A stretch of 64,000 nt of DNA from Pogostemon cablin (GCA_023678885.1 CM042970.1:164355-228354); one strand, 5' to 3'; numbered from the stretch's first letter, positions 10,040 to 22,314 are shown. Program-made: numbers and translations. The notes: generated from the letters alone by a model not told the origin.

Positions 10040-12020
10040 GTGTACTATATCATTATGTAGATCGAGGTGGCCAAGTAATAAAATAATATCGAATCTAAGG
10101 GAGAAAGTAGTGTAGTCGAATTCAATAAATGCTCACTCTAGAAGAACTAATAAAATTATAGGAGTTGGAATTATACTACAATTAACAACTAAGAAAGTAA
10201 TAAAATAACAAGATACAAATAGGATGGAGGATGGATAAAGGTAGAACAATCTAAGAAGTATGCAAAACTAGCAAAATCATGGAAAATGCATATATAGACT
10301 CACACACACGCAAGCATTGATGAACACCATGTTATGATATTAAAGGCACTCACTAATTCCACCTAAGATACTTAGGATGTAGACTACCTAAGGGGTCGTT
10401 CACACCTAATCTAGTCCCTAAAAAGCTCTCAAGAGTCTCTCCAACCCTCATCATTCCTATAGGTACTCGTGGCTAATAATATACCGGTGTAGAGATATTA
10501 TCACAGAAAATTTTCTCTAGTAGGCAGTGACGTTTGACAATCTTCCCTTTCTAAGGTCAAATGAGTATTGATTTGGTTCCCCTCATTAGTTCAAACACTT
10601 ATGCAAGTAATTCTTACCAATGTCCTATCATGAGATTCTAAGCATGTATTGAATGTATTTCAATCTCAAATTATACTAATAGAGTCATCGCATGCCATCA
10701 ATGATTCAATTACTTAATCATAACATACAATCAAGGTCTTACCTCTATTTCACATGCCATAATCAAATAACCACACAAATAATAACATAATATGAGAATA
10801 AGCATTCATGATAGAAAATATTCATAACAATCATTTCATCAAACATGTGAAGTGCAAAATCTACATAGTACTTAACCAATCATATTGCTAGCCTCATATG
10901 AGGACTAGTCACTACAAATCATAATAAAATCAATGCAATTCATGGCTTGCTCCAATTGAGCAATATATATAATAAAGAAAAAAAATAAAGGAAAGTTGGC
11001 TCCCCTATGATGGTGAACTTCCTCCTCTTTGATCATGCTACAATCTTCAACCAATATAGATTTCCTTCTTAAATTGGTGAGAGATGATGGAATTATGGGA
11101 GATGTGAGAGAACCAAGTGGATTGGATGGGTGAAATGGATGGATGGAATGAAGAGGAAATGTGTGTGTGAAAATATGGTGTAAAGTAGGTGTAGAAACTA
11201 TCCAAAATTATTCCTCCCGTAAAAATCACGCATGAGATGTATTTATAAGTCTGGAACCTTCTAGAATAATCGCTGATTAAAATCTGATCAAAGTGTCAAA
11301 CTCGACTCGAGCAGCAGCAGCTCGACTCGAGTCGAGATGAGTTTCTCGACGGATTTCGATATTTTACGGAGCTCGACTCGAGCTCTGAAATGAGCAAACA
11401 GGGGAGGTCGAGCAGATGTTTCTGATATGTACAGTTGATGTCCATGGCCGAGCACGAACGACTCGACCCGAGCTTCTGGCACCGACTCGTCTCGAGCCCA
11501 TGACTCGACTCGAGTCAGGTCAGTTTATGTCCTCTTTTCTGTTTTTTAGCTCTCGACTCCATTTTTTACCTGTTTCAAGCACAATTAAGCTCATTTTCAC
11601 AAATTCAACATTTTCAAATATAAATCTCAATATGAACGTAAAACACCACCAAATGCTACTAAAAGCTATATAAATTGAATAAAATTATACGAAAATACAC
11701 ATAAAAGATACTCCCTTCATCCCACGTATTTTTACATACTTTCTATTTTGGGGTGTCCCACATATTTTTATCCATTCCATTTTTGGCAAAAATACATAAT
11801 ATTTTATTCTACTTTTTACAATCCCAACAACTTTAGTTACTTTTTTACACTTTATTCATCTTTCCCAATAACTTTATTCACTTTTTCTTTTTAAATTACT
11901 AATTTATCCCTACTTTCTCTTACATTATATATTAAAAAAAATAAAACGTCTTAATCTCCGTGCCCGTACAAATGGGTAAAAATACCCGGGACGGAGGGAG
12001 TACTAAAATTTAAGTGAAAT
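10040..12020 (-). mobile_element. Lone LTR of the Athila-like family (copy 2), with an inserted Stowaway-like MITE
   Basis: The left part (GTGGCCAAGTAATAAAATAA, ATCGAATCTAAGGGAG) and right part (CGTAAAACACCACCAAATGC, ACGAAAATACACATAAAAGA) align to copy 1. Here the palindrome array (about 11300-11520) uses CTCGACTCGAG rather than ACACGACTCGTGT. A TATTTATAAG promoter-like box lies at 11240-11249, just past the array in the minus-strand sense. A MITE at 11709-12002 splits the LTR near its start. Read without the MITE, AAAAGA joins TACTAAAATTTAAG as in the other copies. Confidence 0.7.
11709..12002. mobile_element. Stowaway-like MITE inside an LTR
   Basis: Starts TACTCCCTTCATCCCACGTA and ends CCGGGACGGAGGGAGTA, with TA at both edges as the target duplication; removing it restores the LTR sequence seen in other copies. 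Its body (CCCACGTATTTTTAC, TTGGGGTGTCCCA, CAATCCCAACAACTTTA) matches the element at 60323-60610. Confidence 0.8.
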
Positions 12021-13018
12021 AGCTTCGATCATGGACATTTGCTTTAAGAGCAGGAACTAGTTGTGTTTTAAATAAGTTGTGTGAGTTGTACATGGATGAC
12101 AATTTTGAAATTAAAGTGTGTTATGATGTTGTTGGATTTGTTTTATTTCCTTATTTAAGGGTGAACTTTTTTATGAGATGTATAAATATAGAAAGTATAA
12201 ATTTATTTAAGGGACGGAGGAAGTAATTTAGTAGCATATTTAATTATTGAAATAAAGTCAAATAAATCCAAAAAAAATTGATCTAATTATTGAGTGAATT
12301 TAACTTTGACACATCAACTTCCATGCTATATTTAAGTTTATTGTATGAGAAACCACGACATTACTTAAACTGCAATTTAATCAAAACCTTAAAATTTTGG
12401 AAAAAATGAACGTCCAACTAAATTATTTTTATAATATTTTATGGCTAAAGTGAGAATGATGGTATCAATTTTTATCTGTCTCACACTTTTTTTTTTCAAA
12501 TTTCTCCATCTAATAAAAATGAACATCCGATATTTTTTTTAATTTAAATTTCTAATATAATATAATTTTAATTTACAAAAATGTTACTACTAATCAATAT
12601 ATTTAAAAAAAATGTTATAGTCATTGCTTAAATTTTATTATTTATGTGAACAAGATTAATTATTTCTAGTTATATATATTAAAAAGTGCTTTAAATTTCA
12701 TTGATTTTTACAATATTTTATAAATATAAATTTTTATAATTAAATGTCATATTAAATATTTAATTTTGTTGTATAAATATTTATTTATTAATTTTTTATG
12801 ATTTATATATCTTAAATAATTGATTTTGTTCATATAATAAAAATTAAGGATTTAAAATTTTTAATAATCTCAATATTTAATTCTTGTAATATTTTTGATA
12901 AAAAATATTAATATTCTTATAAATAAAAATAAGAAGGGTATAGAAGATTAATTAAAAAAATAATTAAAATATTTTAGTAATGAATCATTTCATTAATACT
13001 ATTAATTTACGAGTGCTT
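12003..13018. other. Very AT-rich gene-free stretch
   Basis: Includes the last few bases of the LTR, then low-complexity AT-rich sequence with partial MITE scraps (GGGACGGAGGAAGTA near 12210). No gene or RNA gene seen. Confidence 0.4.
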
Positions 13019-14922
13019 GCCAAAAATAAAATTTTTAAAATTGTGAGGTGGCGGCGCCACGTTGCTCATTGAAAAAATTTGTGTATGCGGCGTCGCCACG
13101 TTCGTTCTTGGAAATATTGTGTACGTGGTGCTCTCACATTAATTTTGCAATTAATATTTTATTTTAAGTAATTTAATATTTTACATAATATTTTATTTAA
13201 TATCTCTCATTAATAATATTAAAATTACAATTTATATTTTATTCTAAGTAATTTATTATTTAAAGTAATTAATATTTTATAATCTTGCAATTAATATTTT
13301 ATTTTAAGTAATTTTTATGAAGATTTAATTTGATCTAATAAGAATATTTCTATTATGGCACACTGTTTTATTTTTATATAGTTTTATGGAGTATATTTTA
13401 AGGCCCCTAACTGATAGAAAAATTAATTAGGCCCCAAATTGATAGTTTACCTATTTTTTAAGTTTTGAATTGAAAATATTCTTATTATGACATATTGATT
13501 TTTAATTTATTTTTATATTTAAATGTTTTGGTTAGGTTATTCAATAAATAAAAAAAAATATATTATGAAAGTAAAAGATAAAGAGAGAGGGAGATGCTCA
13601 ATTAATAATAATTTTTACAATTAATAATAAGTTTAATATTTTTGTTATATAATTGTGATTAAAAAATTATATTATTGCATATCGTTTCTTTTTTAATTGT
13701 TTTATAGTATATTTTAAGATCCTAATTGATAGAAAAATAATTAAGACTCAAAATTGATAATTCATTCATTTTGCCAAAAATAAAATTTTTAAAATTGTGA
13801 GCGTTCGTTTTTGGAAAAATTGTGTACGTGGTGCTCTCACATTAATTTTATAATCAGTATTCTATTTTAAGTTATTTAATATTTTACATATTGTTTTATT
13901 TAATATCTCTTATTAATAATCTTAAAATTACAATTTATATTTTATTCTAAGAAATTTATTATTTAAGGTAATTAATATTTTATAATCTTGGAATTAATAT
14001 TTTATTTTAAGTAATTTTTTTGAAAATTTAATTTGATCTAATAAGAATATTTCTATTATGACACACTGTTTTATTTTTTATAATAGTTTTATAGAGTATA
14101 TTTTAAGGCCCCTAACTGATAGAAAAATTGATAGTTTACCCATTTTTTAAGTTTTGAATTGAAAATATTCCTATTATGACATATTTAGTTTTAATATATT
14201 TTTACATTTAAATATTTTGGTTGAAAAAAATATATATTATGAAAGTAAAAGATAAAGAGAGAAAAATGCTCGATTATTAATAAATTTTATAACTAATAAT
14301 AAACTTAATATTTTTGTTATATAATTGTGATTAAAAAAATCTTATTATTGCATATCATTTCCTTTTTAATTGTTTATAGTATATTTTAAAATCCTAATTG
14401 ACAGAAAAAATAATTAAGACCCAAAATTGATAATTCATTCATTTTCAAGTTTTGGATTGAAAATATTCTATTTTGACATATTCATTCCTTTTAAATTAAT
14501 TGATGTTCATCTTTTTAATACGAAGGTAAAACTACATTCAATAGTAAAGTAAGATGAAAAAATCAAACTAACAAATATTAATAATCTTAAAATTACAATT
14601 AATATTTTATTCTAAGTAATTTATTATTTAAAGTAATTAATATTTTATAATCTTGCAATTTATATTTTATTTTAAGTAATTTATATGAAAATTTAATTTA
14701 ATCTAATAAGAATATTTCTATTATGGCACACTATTTTAATTTTTATATAGTTTTATGGAGTATATTTTAAGGCCCCTAACTTATAGAAAAGTTAATTTAA
14801 GCCCAAAATTAATAGTTTATCCATTTTTTAAGTTTTAATTGAAAATATTCGTATTATGACACATTGAATTTTAATATATTTTTACATTTAAATATTTTGG
14901 TTGGGTATTCAATAAAAATAAA

Positions 14923-15126
14923 TATTCCCTCCGGCCACATACAAGGTATCAATTTTACTATTTTGGACGTCAACTTCAAATGTATCCATTTCTCTTATTT
15001 AGTAAAAAAGTACACCATATGTCCCACAACTTCTCTCTAATAAAACTACTCACTTTACATATAATAATACTCCTTAATTCATGTGCAAAAAGCAAATAAT
15101 TACATTTCAAGTGACCGGAGGAAGTA
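14923..15126. mobile_element. Stowaway-like MITE in unit 3 of the tandem array
   Basis: Begins TATTCCCTCCGGCCACATAC and ends AGTGACCGGAGGAAGTA. It sits at the same place in its unit as the element at 16072-16316 and is absent from units 1 and 2. Confidence 0.75.
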
Positions 15127-15598
15127 CATATTATGAAAGTAAAAGATAGATAAAGATGCTCGATTATTAAAAATATTTACAACTAATAATAAGCTTAATA
15201 TTATTGTTATATAATTGTGATTAAAATAAATCCTATTATTGCATATCATTTCCTTTTTAATTATTTTATAGTAAATTTTAAGACCCTAATTGATAGAAAA
15301 AATAATTAAGACCCAAAATTGATAATTCATCCATTTTTAAGTTTTGAATTGAAAATATTCTATTATGACATATCCCTTCCTTTTAAATTAATTGATGTTC
15401 ATCTTTTTAATACGAAGATAAAACTACATTCAATAGTAAAGTAAGATGAAAAAAACAAACGAATAAATATTAATAATCTAAAAATTACAATTAATATTTT
15501 ATTCTAAGTAATTTATTATTTAAAGTAATTAATATTTTATAATCTTGCTATTAATATTTTATTTTAAGTAATTTATATGAAAATTTAATTTAATCTAA

Positions 15599-15867
15599 GG
15601 CAAAAACTTGTGTTCACCCGGGCGCACGGGAGTACACTCTGTGCGCCTTTAGTATTTTATGTTAAATTGTATTTCCTTTAGTATAAAGATGTGTATCCTT
15701 TATTTTCTGAAAAAAAATAAAAATATTAATGAAAAGTATATACCCTTTAGAATAAAATAGTGTACCCTTATTAATTAAAGTGTTTAGAACAAAATAATGT
15801 ACTCTTATTCATAATACTAAATTCTAAAGGCGCACGGTGTGCACCCGGGCGCACGCAAGCCTCACTC
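15599..15867. mobile_element. 269-bp MITE with 9-bp target duplication (Mutator-like) in the tandem array
   Basis: The same nine bases, TTAATCTAA, flank it at 15590-15598 and 15868-15876. The ends are GC-rich inverted repeats around CACCCGGGCGCAC: left AACTTGTGTTCACCCGGGCG, right GTGCACCCGGGCGCACGCAA. The inside is AT-rich with repeated GTACCCTT words. Removing it restores the unit sequence AATCTAATAAGAATATT seen in the other three units. Confidence 0.8.
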
Positions 15868-16071
15868 TTAATCTAATAAGAATATTTCTATTATGACACA
15901 CTATGGAGTATATTTTAAGGCCCTTAACTTATAGAAAAGTTAATTTAGACCCAAAATTGATAGTTTATCCATTTTTTCAGTTTTTAATTGAAAATATTCC
16001 TATTATGGCACATTGAGTTTAAATATATTTTTACATTTAAATGTTTTGGTTGGGTTTTCAATTAAAAAAAA

Positions 16072-16316
16072 TACTCCCTCCGGTCACTTACAATGTATCC
16101 ATTTTACTATTTTGGACGTCTGCTTCAAACATATCTATTTCCCTTATTTAGTAAAAAAAATATAACATATGGCACACCACTTCCCTCTAATACAATTACT
16201 CACTTTACATATAATAATAATACTCCTTAATTTACGTTTACTTTACATATAATAATAATATTCCTTAATTTACGTGCAAAAAGAAAACATTACCTTTCAA
16301 GTGGCCGGAGGAAGTA
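16072..16316. mobile_element. Stowaway-like MITE in unit 4 of the tandem array
   Basis: Begins TACTCCCTCCGGTCACTTAC and ends AGTGGCCGGAGGAAGTA. Same insertion point as the unit 3 copy, and contains a small internal duplication of CTTTACATATAATAATAAT. Confidence 0.75.
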
Positions 16317-16621
16317 TATATTATGAAAGTAAAAAATAAGAGAGATGCTCGATTATTAAAAAAATTTACAACTAATAATAAGCTTAATATTATTGTTATA
16401 TAATTGTGATTAAAAAAAATCCTATTATTACATATCATTTTCTTTTTAATTGTTTAATTTATAGTAGTATATTTTAAGGTCTTACTTGATAGAAAAATAA
16501 TTAAGACTCAAATTGATAATTCATTCATTTTCAAATTTTGAACAAATATATATACATTTAATAATAAAATATAAAATTATAAAAATATATTTTTAAACTA
16601 AAAATATTACACATAATAGAA

Positions 16622-16650
16622 CCCGCGTCGAACGCGGAAGACAAAACTAA
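16622..16650 (+). mobile_element. Candidate Helitron 3' terminus
   Basis: A GC hairpin CCCGCGTCGAACGCGG is followed after a short AT-rich tail by CTAA and then T. Helitrons end with a short GC hairpin, a few bases and CTRR, and insert between A and T. The matching 5' TC end was not located, so the element body is undefined; the tandem array just upstream could belong to it. Confidence 0.4.
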
Positions 16651-17889
16651 TATTACATTATTTTGAAATCATATGTACTTTAATAATTATTCATAATATT
16701 TTTTTAAAAAATATACTTTACCATATATTAATAATTATATTTTACCCATATAATAATTATAATTTAATAATAATAAGTTTTACAAAACGTTTCACATGAC
16801 CAACGTCTCAAAAATATCATGGAAGTGATGTGACAAAGGTAAATGCCTGGCACCACATCACTGATGGGGCAGCATTGACTTTTTTTCATGAATACAATTT
16901 GCAACATGCTTTAAAGGTGGCAATTGATGTAAATGTTATGTTTTTTCCCTTATTAACCCTTTAATATTTATTTTTACATTTAGTGCTAATTTTAAGGATA
17001 TATATAATTATAATTATTAACACAATACTAATACATTTACTTATTATATATTAAAATATTATTATATCTTTCAACTCATTACACATTATAATATTATATA
17101 TATATTCTTTAATTTTCGTACAAATAGTAAATATAGATAGAGGGGTATAACACTTTTATAGTTGTAGTCTATATTATGCTACGGTTTAATTATTATCTTA
17201 ATACTCCATATATTTAATGTTTTTAAAGATATATATTTGTAATTTCATTTGGTGGTTAATGTGTTATTAAACTATTATTATTATTATTGTTATGGTCAAT
17301 TTGGGCCTATATTTTAATCTTTATTTTTAAGAATTCGTTTTTAGTTATAAGAGTATATTCGTCGTGATTTAGAATAATGTTGTTCTATTTAAAATTTTTG
17401 TTCTCGCATATAGTGTTTTGTTGATCGTCTTCCTACAATCATCCAAAATAGAAGGATTATAGTACATAATGTTAACACTGCTTGTGTTATCTACAAGGAA
17501 GCTTTAAAAATGCGAAAGAAACTATACCATAATCCTTAAATCCTAGGGGTAATGGTTAAATTTGTTTCCTCATCTTACGTGTCAATCACATAACGTGTGA
17601 TACAAAAAATGATGCACCAACATGGTGCAGAAGATCCGGTGTACGAAACGCCAATCATGAAAGCACAAAGGTGGCTAGATTTGCGGTATTAAAATTGAAC
17701 ATGGCCTTGTTAGTTAAATAACGATGCCTTTTGACTTTATTCCAGATAACTTTTGAATCTTACTCCATTTCAATTTGTGGGGTCGGGGCCTCTCCCTCAA
17801 TACAATTGTCACGCATTCACTTTTTTCCGATCTGCATTTTCAGTCCGATTCCCCTACTCTATTCCAACCCTAATTCTATAACTTTATTT
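16651..17889. other. AT-rich gene-free stretch with a partial MITE
   Basis: The stretch 17515-17645 resembles one half of the 2624-2823 MITE family (CTAGGGGTAATGG, ACGTGTCAATCACATAACGTG). Nothing else bounded is seen. Confidence 0.4.
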
Positions 17890-18119
17890 ATGCTCCCTCC
17901 GTCCTGCATCAAGGTGCATTTTACTTTTTTACACGTAAATTAAGGAGTATTATTATTTAATGTGTAATGTGTAGTTGTATTAGTAGGAGTATGAACCCCA
18001 TGTTTTAATTGTATTAGTGGGTGAGTATGGACCCATGTGTATAAAAAAGGAAAGATAATCATTTGGGTGGGACGACCAAAATGAAAAAAAGAGACCCTTG
18101 GTGCTGGACGAAGGGAGTA
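17890..18119. mobile_element. Stowaway-like MITE
   Basis: Starts near TGCTCCCTCCGTCCTGCATC and ends GGTGCTGGACGAAGGGAGTA. The body (TTAATGTGTAATGTGTAGTTG, TTTGGGTGGGACGACCAAAA) is shared with 20260-20487 and partly with 60035-60240. Confidence 0.75.
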
Positions 18120-18228
18120 TTACACTACTATACCATTTTTTTTATTAAAATGCTATATACTAATTAATGACCATTAAACCATTACGCATGTGACAAAAAT
18201 TAGAGCATTAATTACAATATGTAGTAGG

Positions 18229-18616
18229 GCCTCGGAGTTATGCTCCTATTCCCACAGTTCATTCATAGGACTTGATGGTCCCAAAGCCCAGCAAGGGTCC
18301 AAAGGCCTCCAATTTGCGAGGAGCGTCCGCCTCATTGAAGCTACTAGGCCACTTGCCCCAATTGCTTGAGATACGCAGAGATCCCCTGAAATATCTGCGT
18401 GGGGGAGATCCTAGATTATATCCTAAAATATTCATGTGAGGCTAAACGCATTTAATGCTCGCACTGTACACATTTATTGTACAGTAACCTGACGATTTAT
18501 CCAAATTTGGATGAGGTCAGGTTACCTAATATAAATTTGGGAACGACCCACAACAATAATCTTCACTAATTTATCCCCTCAAAAAGGCACAAGACTGCCT
18601 AGGGGGCAAACATCTC
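18229..18616 (+). mobile_element. Possible LTR fragment of an unrelated retrotransposon
   Basis: A stretch of higher GC than its flanks, with a CCTAATATAAATTTGGG promoter-like box near 18528 and an ending CTAGGGGGCAAACA reminiscent of gypsy LTR ends. It also contains a dyad AACCTGACGATTTATCC...GGATGAGGTCAGGTT at about 18486-18536. No adjacent retrotransposon genes and no clear target duplication; the call is weak. Confidence 0.35.
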
Positions 18617-19582
18617 TCCACATTTTTATGTCAGCTTAGTACAGATAATCCTTTTGCTATCCACTAATAGCCACATTAACTCACCATTAAAAAGGAATAA
18701 AACCTGACAGGCGACACAATACATACCAAAAATTTAATACATGAAATATGAGATGAAACATAAAATAAAATAGGTGATTCTATTTGCTACATTATAGTCA
18801 AAATTACTTTACTTTAAGGAAAGTATGATAAATGAGATCACATATTCCACAATGGTGTTTCATCTATATTCCATAAATTAAATGTTTGCCACGTATCATA
18901 ATCAATGCCCAAAATTCAATACATGCCCCAAGAATTTAATGATTATTTGTAGGGTTTAATTTTTTTTATAAGGTAAAATACCAATGAAATACGGAATGTG
19001 GAACATGAAATTCAACTTGATGTAGGAGTATTATTTAAGAAATATCATCCGTTCTTAGTTAAACTTTGTAATAACGGTTGTTACTAGTTTCAAAATTTTA
19101 TTGATTTTTTTTTAGAAAAATATAATTTTTTCAATTAATTAAATTATAAAGTATTTTGTGTTAGATATATAGATGATAATGATATATTTGAAATTAATAT
19201 GTATTTTGAGATTATAAAATTAATGTGATATCTCTATTTTTTTTGTGGTTAATTATGTTGTGAAATTGACACAAAGGAAAAAAAAAGTGAAGTTATTATG
19301 CGAGGATCTAGATTCTCTATTCATAATGGTGTTTAACTAGGGGTTGTTATTGTGGTGTTTCGTGGCTCTTTTGATGAAATTTAAATTACTCGGTTCGGTT
19401 CGACAATAGTCTTAAACAATGATTTATCAAATAAAATATAGGGTGGAAGGTTGTGTTCACACGTGGACACGGAGTATCCCTCCGTGTCCCCGGGGGCGCA
19501 GGAGCTTTTGCCTATAATTTACCATGCAGTTTTAGGAGATTTTTTGGTTAGTTTGGCGGTTTAAAAAATAGTATACTAGTAC

Positions 19583-19641
<59 letters not shown>

Positions 19642-19950
19642 CATATTTATAATTTGAATACAGTGCAATTTAGATACAAATTTATATTTGCATTATTCAA
19701 GCGGTGCTGTTATTTTTAATAATATTAATCATGATTTATGTAAAAATATCGCTAAGTGCGATGCAATGCGGTGCAGTTCGGACAATTTTAGCGGTTTTAA
19801 AAAAAATTATGTCAACAGCTATGTTTCATTTCATATTTTATTACATAATTTTTTATAATAAATAATTAAAAAAATCCCCTAAAAGTTGACCATCGAACTC
19901 TTGAACTTTTTTAGGTAATTTATTAATGATTGTAACACATAAAAAATATC
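18617..19950. other. Gene-free stretch with an AT microsatellite and a short GC dyad
   Basis: 19585-19635 is a run of AT dinucleotides. Near 19455-19505 a small GC-rich dyad (ACACGGAGTATCCCTCCGTGT) resembles the termini of the Mutator-like MITE at 15599-15867. No gene was found. Confidence 0.45.
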
Positions 19951-20149
19951 TACCCGTTCCGTCGAAAGGTCCTCATTTTACTATATTGAGCGACACATTT
20001 TAAGGTTTTCATTTTCTCCCTTTACTAAAAAGGGTTTACCACTACCCATCACATTCTTTAATACAACTACCCAATTCACATAAAATAATAATATTCTTTA
20101 ATCTAAGTGCAAAAAGAAAACAACCACTTTTAACAAGATGGAGGGAGTA
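19951..20149. mobile_element. Stowaway-like MITE, diverged left end
   Basis: Starts TACCCGTTCCGTCGAAAGGT and ends CAAGATGGAGGGAGTA. The interior ACATAAAATAATAATATTCT TTAATC pattern is shared with 14923-15126 and 59155-59361. Confidence 0.6.
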
Positions 20150-20259
20150 ATAAATAAATTGAATAATTGATGAAATAGAGAAATAGAATATGTGATTCTC
20201 TCAAATGACGTTTGAAGTTTGAACCTTGCACCATTATTAGATCATGACTCTAAATAACA

Positions 20260-20487
20260 TACTCCCTCCGTCCCGACGTAAGATGATCTTTTGCTTTTTG
20301 ACACGTAGATTAAGAAATATTATTATTTAATGTGTAGTGGATAGTTGTATTAGTAGGAGTATGAGCCCCATATTTTAATTATATTAGAGTAGGTATGTGA
20401 GTCCCATGTGTGTAAAAAAGGAAAGAGGACCATTTGGGTGGGACGACCAAAATAGAAAAATGACCCCTTTAACTTGGGACGAGAGTA
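20260..20487. mobile_element. Stowaway-like MITE
   Basis: Starts TACTCCCTCCGTCCCGACGT and ends ACTTGGGACGAGAGTA. Same subfamily as 17890-18119. Confidence 0.75.
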
Positions 20488-20791
20488 TAAATTAACAACT
20501 TCAATTCATCTACAAATTTAAATGGATAAAATTTGTGTAAACATCAGACACAGTGTTTCTAAATCCCGTATTTTTTAAAAATTTTATCTTTGTATTAAAT
20601 ATTATACTCTTTAGTACAAAAATATATATTTTTATTTTTGAAAAAAAATTAATTTTTTAATTAAACATTTATACTATTCATATATCAGCTAAATTTTTCA
20701 ATAAAAAAAGTTATACCCTTAGGTGGTATTCTTTTACGAGTTTTAAACCCAGATTTTGAATTTCAAAACCACATCCAAATTTTAAAAACCA

Positions 20792-20794
<3 letters not shown>

Positions 20795-20870
<76 letters not shown>
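20795..20870. repeat. AT dinucleotide microsatellite
   Basis: A run of about 38 AT units. Likely variable in length and prone to assembly error. Confidence 0.9.
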
Positions 20871-20872
<2 letters not shown>

Positions 20873-21669
20873 CCTCTTCTTAATTAATACACTTTCTCTC
20901 TTTATTTTTCCTCTCTTATTTAACTTTTTAAATAAATCAATAAATTAGTTTGATATAAAGTTAAAACATATCTTACTCAAAACAAATATATAATCACTAT
21001 TCATAATTTTCAAACTCCACGTAATCTCAAACCAAACATATTTTTAAAATATATAATCACTATTCATAATTAAAGTTAGTACTTTTTAAAATAAAATGTA
21101 TAACTTACTCATAATGTGCACTTAGGTGACAAGATACCAACTCAATTTAAATCCGAAACTCACGGCTAAAGTGAAAAGGGGGCATTTGTGTTATTATGTG
21201 TTCGCGTTGCACTCGCACGCGAATAGTGAGATGCAAATAATAATGTCGCGCTATACAGAGTTTTACTTACTTATTTATTTATTAATTAATCTCTCTTTTG
21301 TGCAGGTGAATTATATATTTTTTAATTAGTAAAGATTTTTTTTATTGAAATAATAGATTAAAATATTAAAAATATTAATGTCTTTACTGTCCTTATAACT
21401 CCCTACACTAATCTTTTATACAAAGAATCGAACGTGGGTCTGGTGAGAAGTACAGTGACATGCGCTAATCCCACCTTGTCCATGTAATGTGATTGTATTT
21501 GTATTTGTAAGAGGGTGAAGGAGAGAAAAAAGTTGAAAAATTAAATACACATTTTATCACAACTAAGATTTAAGAAGGGCATAATAGTAATTTCGGCGCC
21601 AGCGTCCAGTACTTAAACTCGATATGCATCCACACAGCCCACGATGTTGTTGAACGCAGGACATTAGAA
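20871..21669. other. AT-rich upstream flank of the PMEI gene
   Basis: No coding sequence with a recognisable domain. The composition changes from AT-rich to GC-richer at about 21590, where the likely 5' UTR of the next gene begins. I see no clear TATA box. Confidence 0.4.
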
Positions 21670-22314
21670 ATGAATATGATACCCCAATATGTGTTTACTA
21701 TCATCTTTTTGACGGGGTCCATGTCCATCTCCATCAGCGGCACCCCCGCCGGCGGCGGTCCATCCTCCACGACTACAGCCAACGCTTCGGAGTTCATCCG
21801 CAGGAACTGTGATACCACTCTGTACCCTGAACTTTGCTACCACTCCCTAGCCGGCTACGCTAATGCAGTTCAGAAAGACCCGGCTCGGCTGGCACGCGTT
21901 GCTGTGGGAGTGAGCCTTTCCCGAGCCAAGCAGATGACCCTTTACGTGGCCAACATCTCCCGACAAGCCGACTACGCAGCTGATCCCCGAGCCGCCTCCG
22001 CCCTGCACGATTGCTTCTCCGTTATGGGCGACGCGGTGGACCAGATACGAGAATCCCTGAAGCAGATGCGCAGGATGAAGATAGGCGCCAACGCCGGTGA
22101 GGAGCTGAGGTACCAGCTCAACAACGTGCAGACATGGATGAGCGCCGCACTCACCAATGAGGACACCTGCGTCGATGGATTCGAGGATGTCGTCAGCACC
22201 CCTCTTATAATGGACGTCTACGATCGGACCTTGAAGGTGAAGGAGGTCACCAGCAATGCCCTAGCGCTGGTTAATATGTTTGTTTCCAAGGTTATTATGG
22301 TAATGCTCCCATGA
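21670..22314 (+). CDS. Pectin methylesterase inhibitor (PMEI domain protein), single exon, 214 aa
   Basis: Secreted inhibitor that binds plant pectin methylesterases in the wall, or a related invertase-inhibitor-fold protein. Residues 1-24 are a hydrophobic signal peptide, followed by a Gly/Ser/Thr-rich linker and the PMEI four-helix domain from about residue 38 (ASEFIRRNCDTTLYPELC). The four conserved cysteines of the fold are Cys47 and Cys56 (first hairpin), Cys115 (ALHDCFSVMGDAVDQI) and Cys167 (NNVQTWMSAALTNEDTCVDGF). The run VQTWMSAALTNEDTC is the family's best conserved block and closer to PMEI than to invertase inhibitors. Length is typical. The start is the first ATG of the frame and gives the signal peptide directly. 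The C-terminus, MFVSKVIMVMLP, is a little longer and more hydrophobic than usual. GC content is well above the flanking DNA. Intact and probably functional. Confidence 0.9.
   Translation: MNMIPQYVFTIIFLTGSMSISISGTPAGGGPSSTTTANASEFIRRNCDTTLYPELCYHSLAGYANAVQKDPARLARVAVGVSLSRAKQMTLYVANISRQADYAADPRAASALHDCFSVMGDAVDQIRESLKQMRRMKIGANAGEELRYQLNNVQTWMSAALTNEDTCVDGFEDVVSTPLIMDVYDRTLKVKEVTSNALALVNMFVSKVIMVMLP

Larger units (their letters stand above)
13019..16540. repeat. Tandem array of four units of about 0.69 kb, carrying inserted MITEs
   Basis: Anchors recur in the same order in each unit: ATCTAATAAGAATATTTCTA, then AAGGCCCCTAAC near 13403, 14107, 14771 and 15921, then TATTATGAAAGTAAAAGATA, then ATAATTGTGATTAAAA near 13657, 14323, 15211 and 16405, then AATTGATAATTCATTCATTT. 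Spacing is about 704, 664 and, after removing two inserted elements, about 690 bp. There is no coding sequence. The units are AT-rich and moderately diverged. Confidence 0.8.

Noticed and set aside
21570..21818. Minus-strand 82-codon frame overlapping the PMEI start
   Set aside because: Antisense shadow of the PMEI signal-peptide region.
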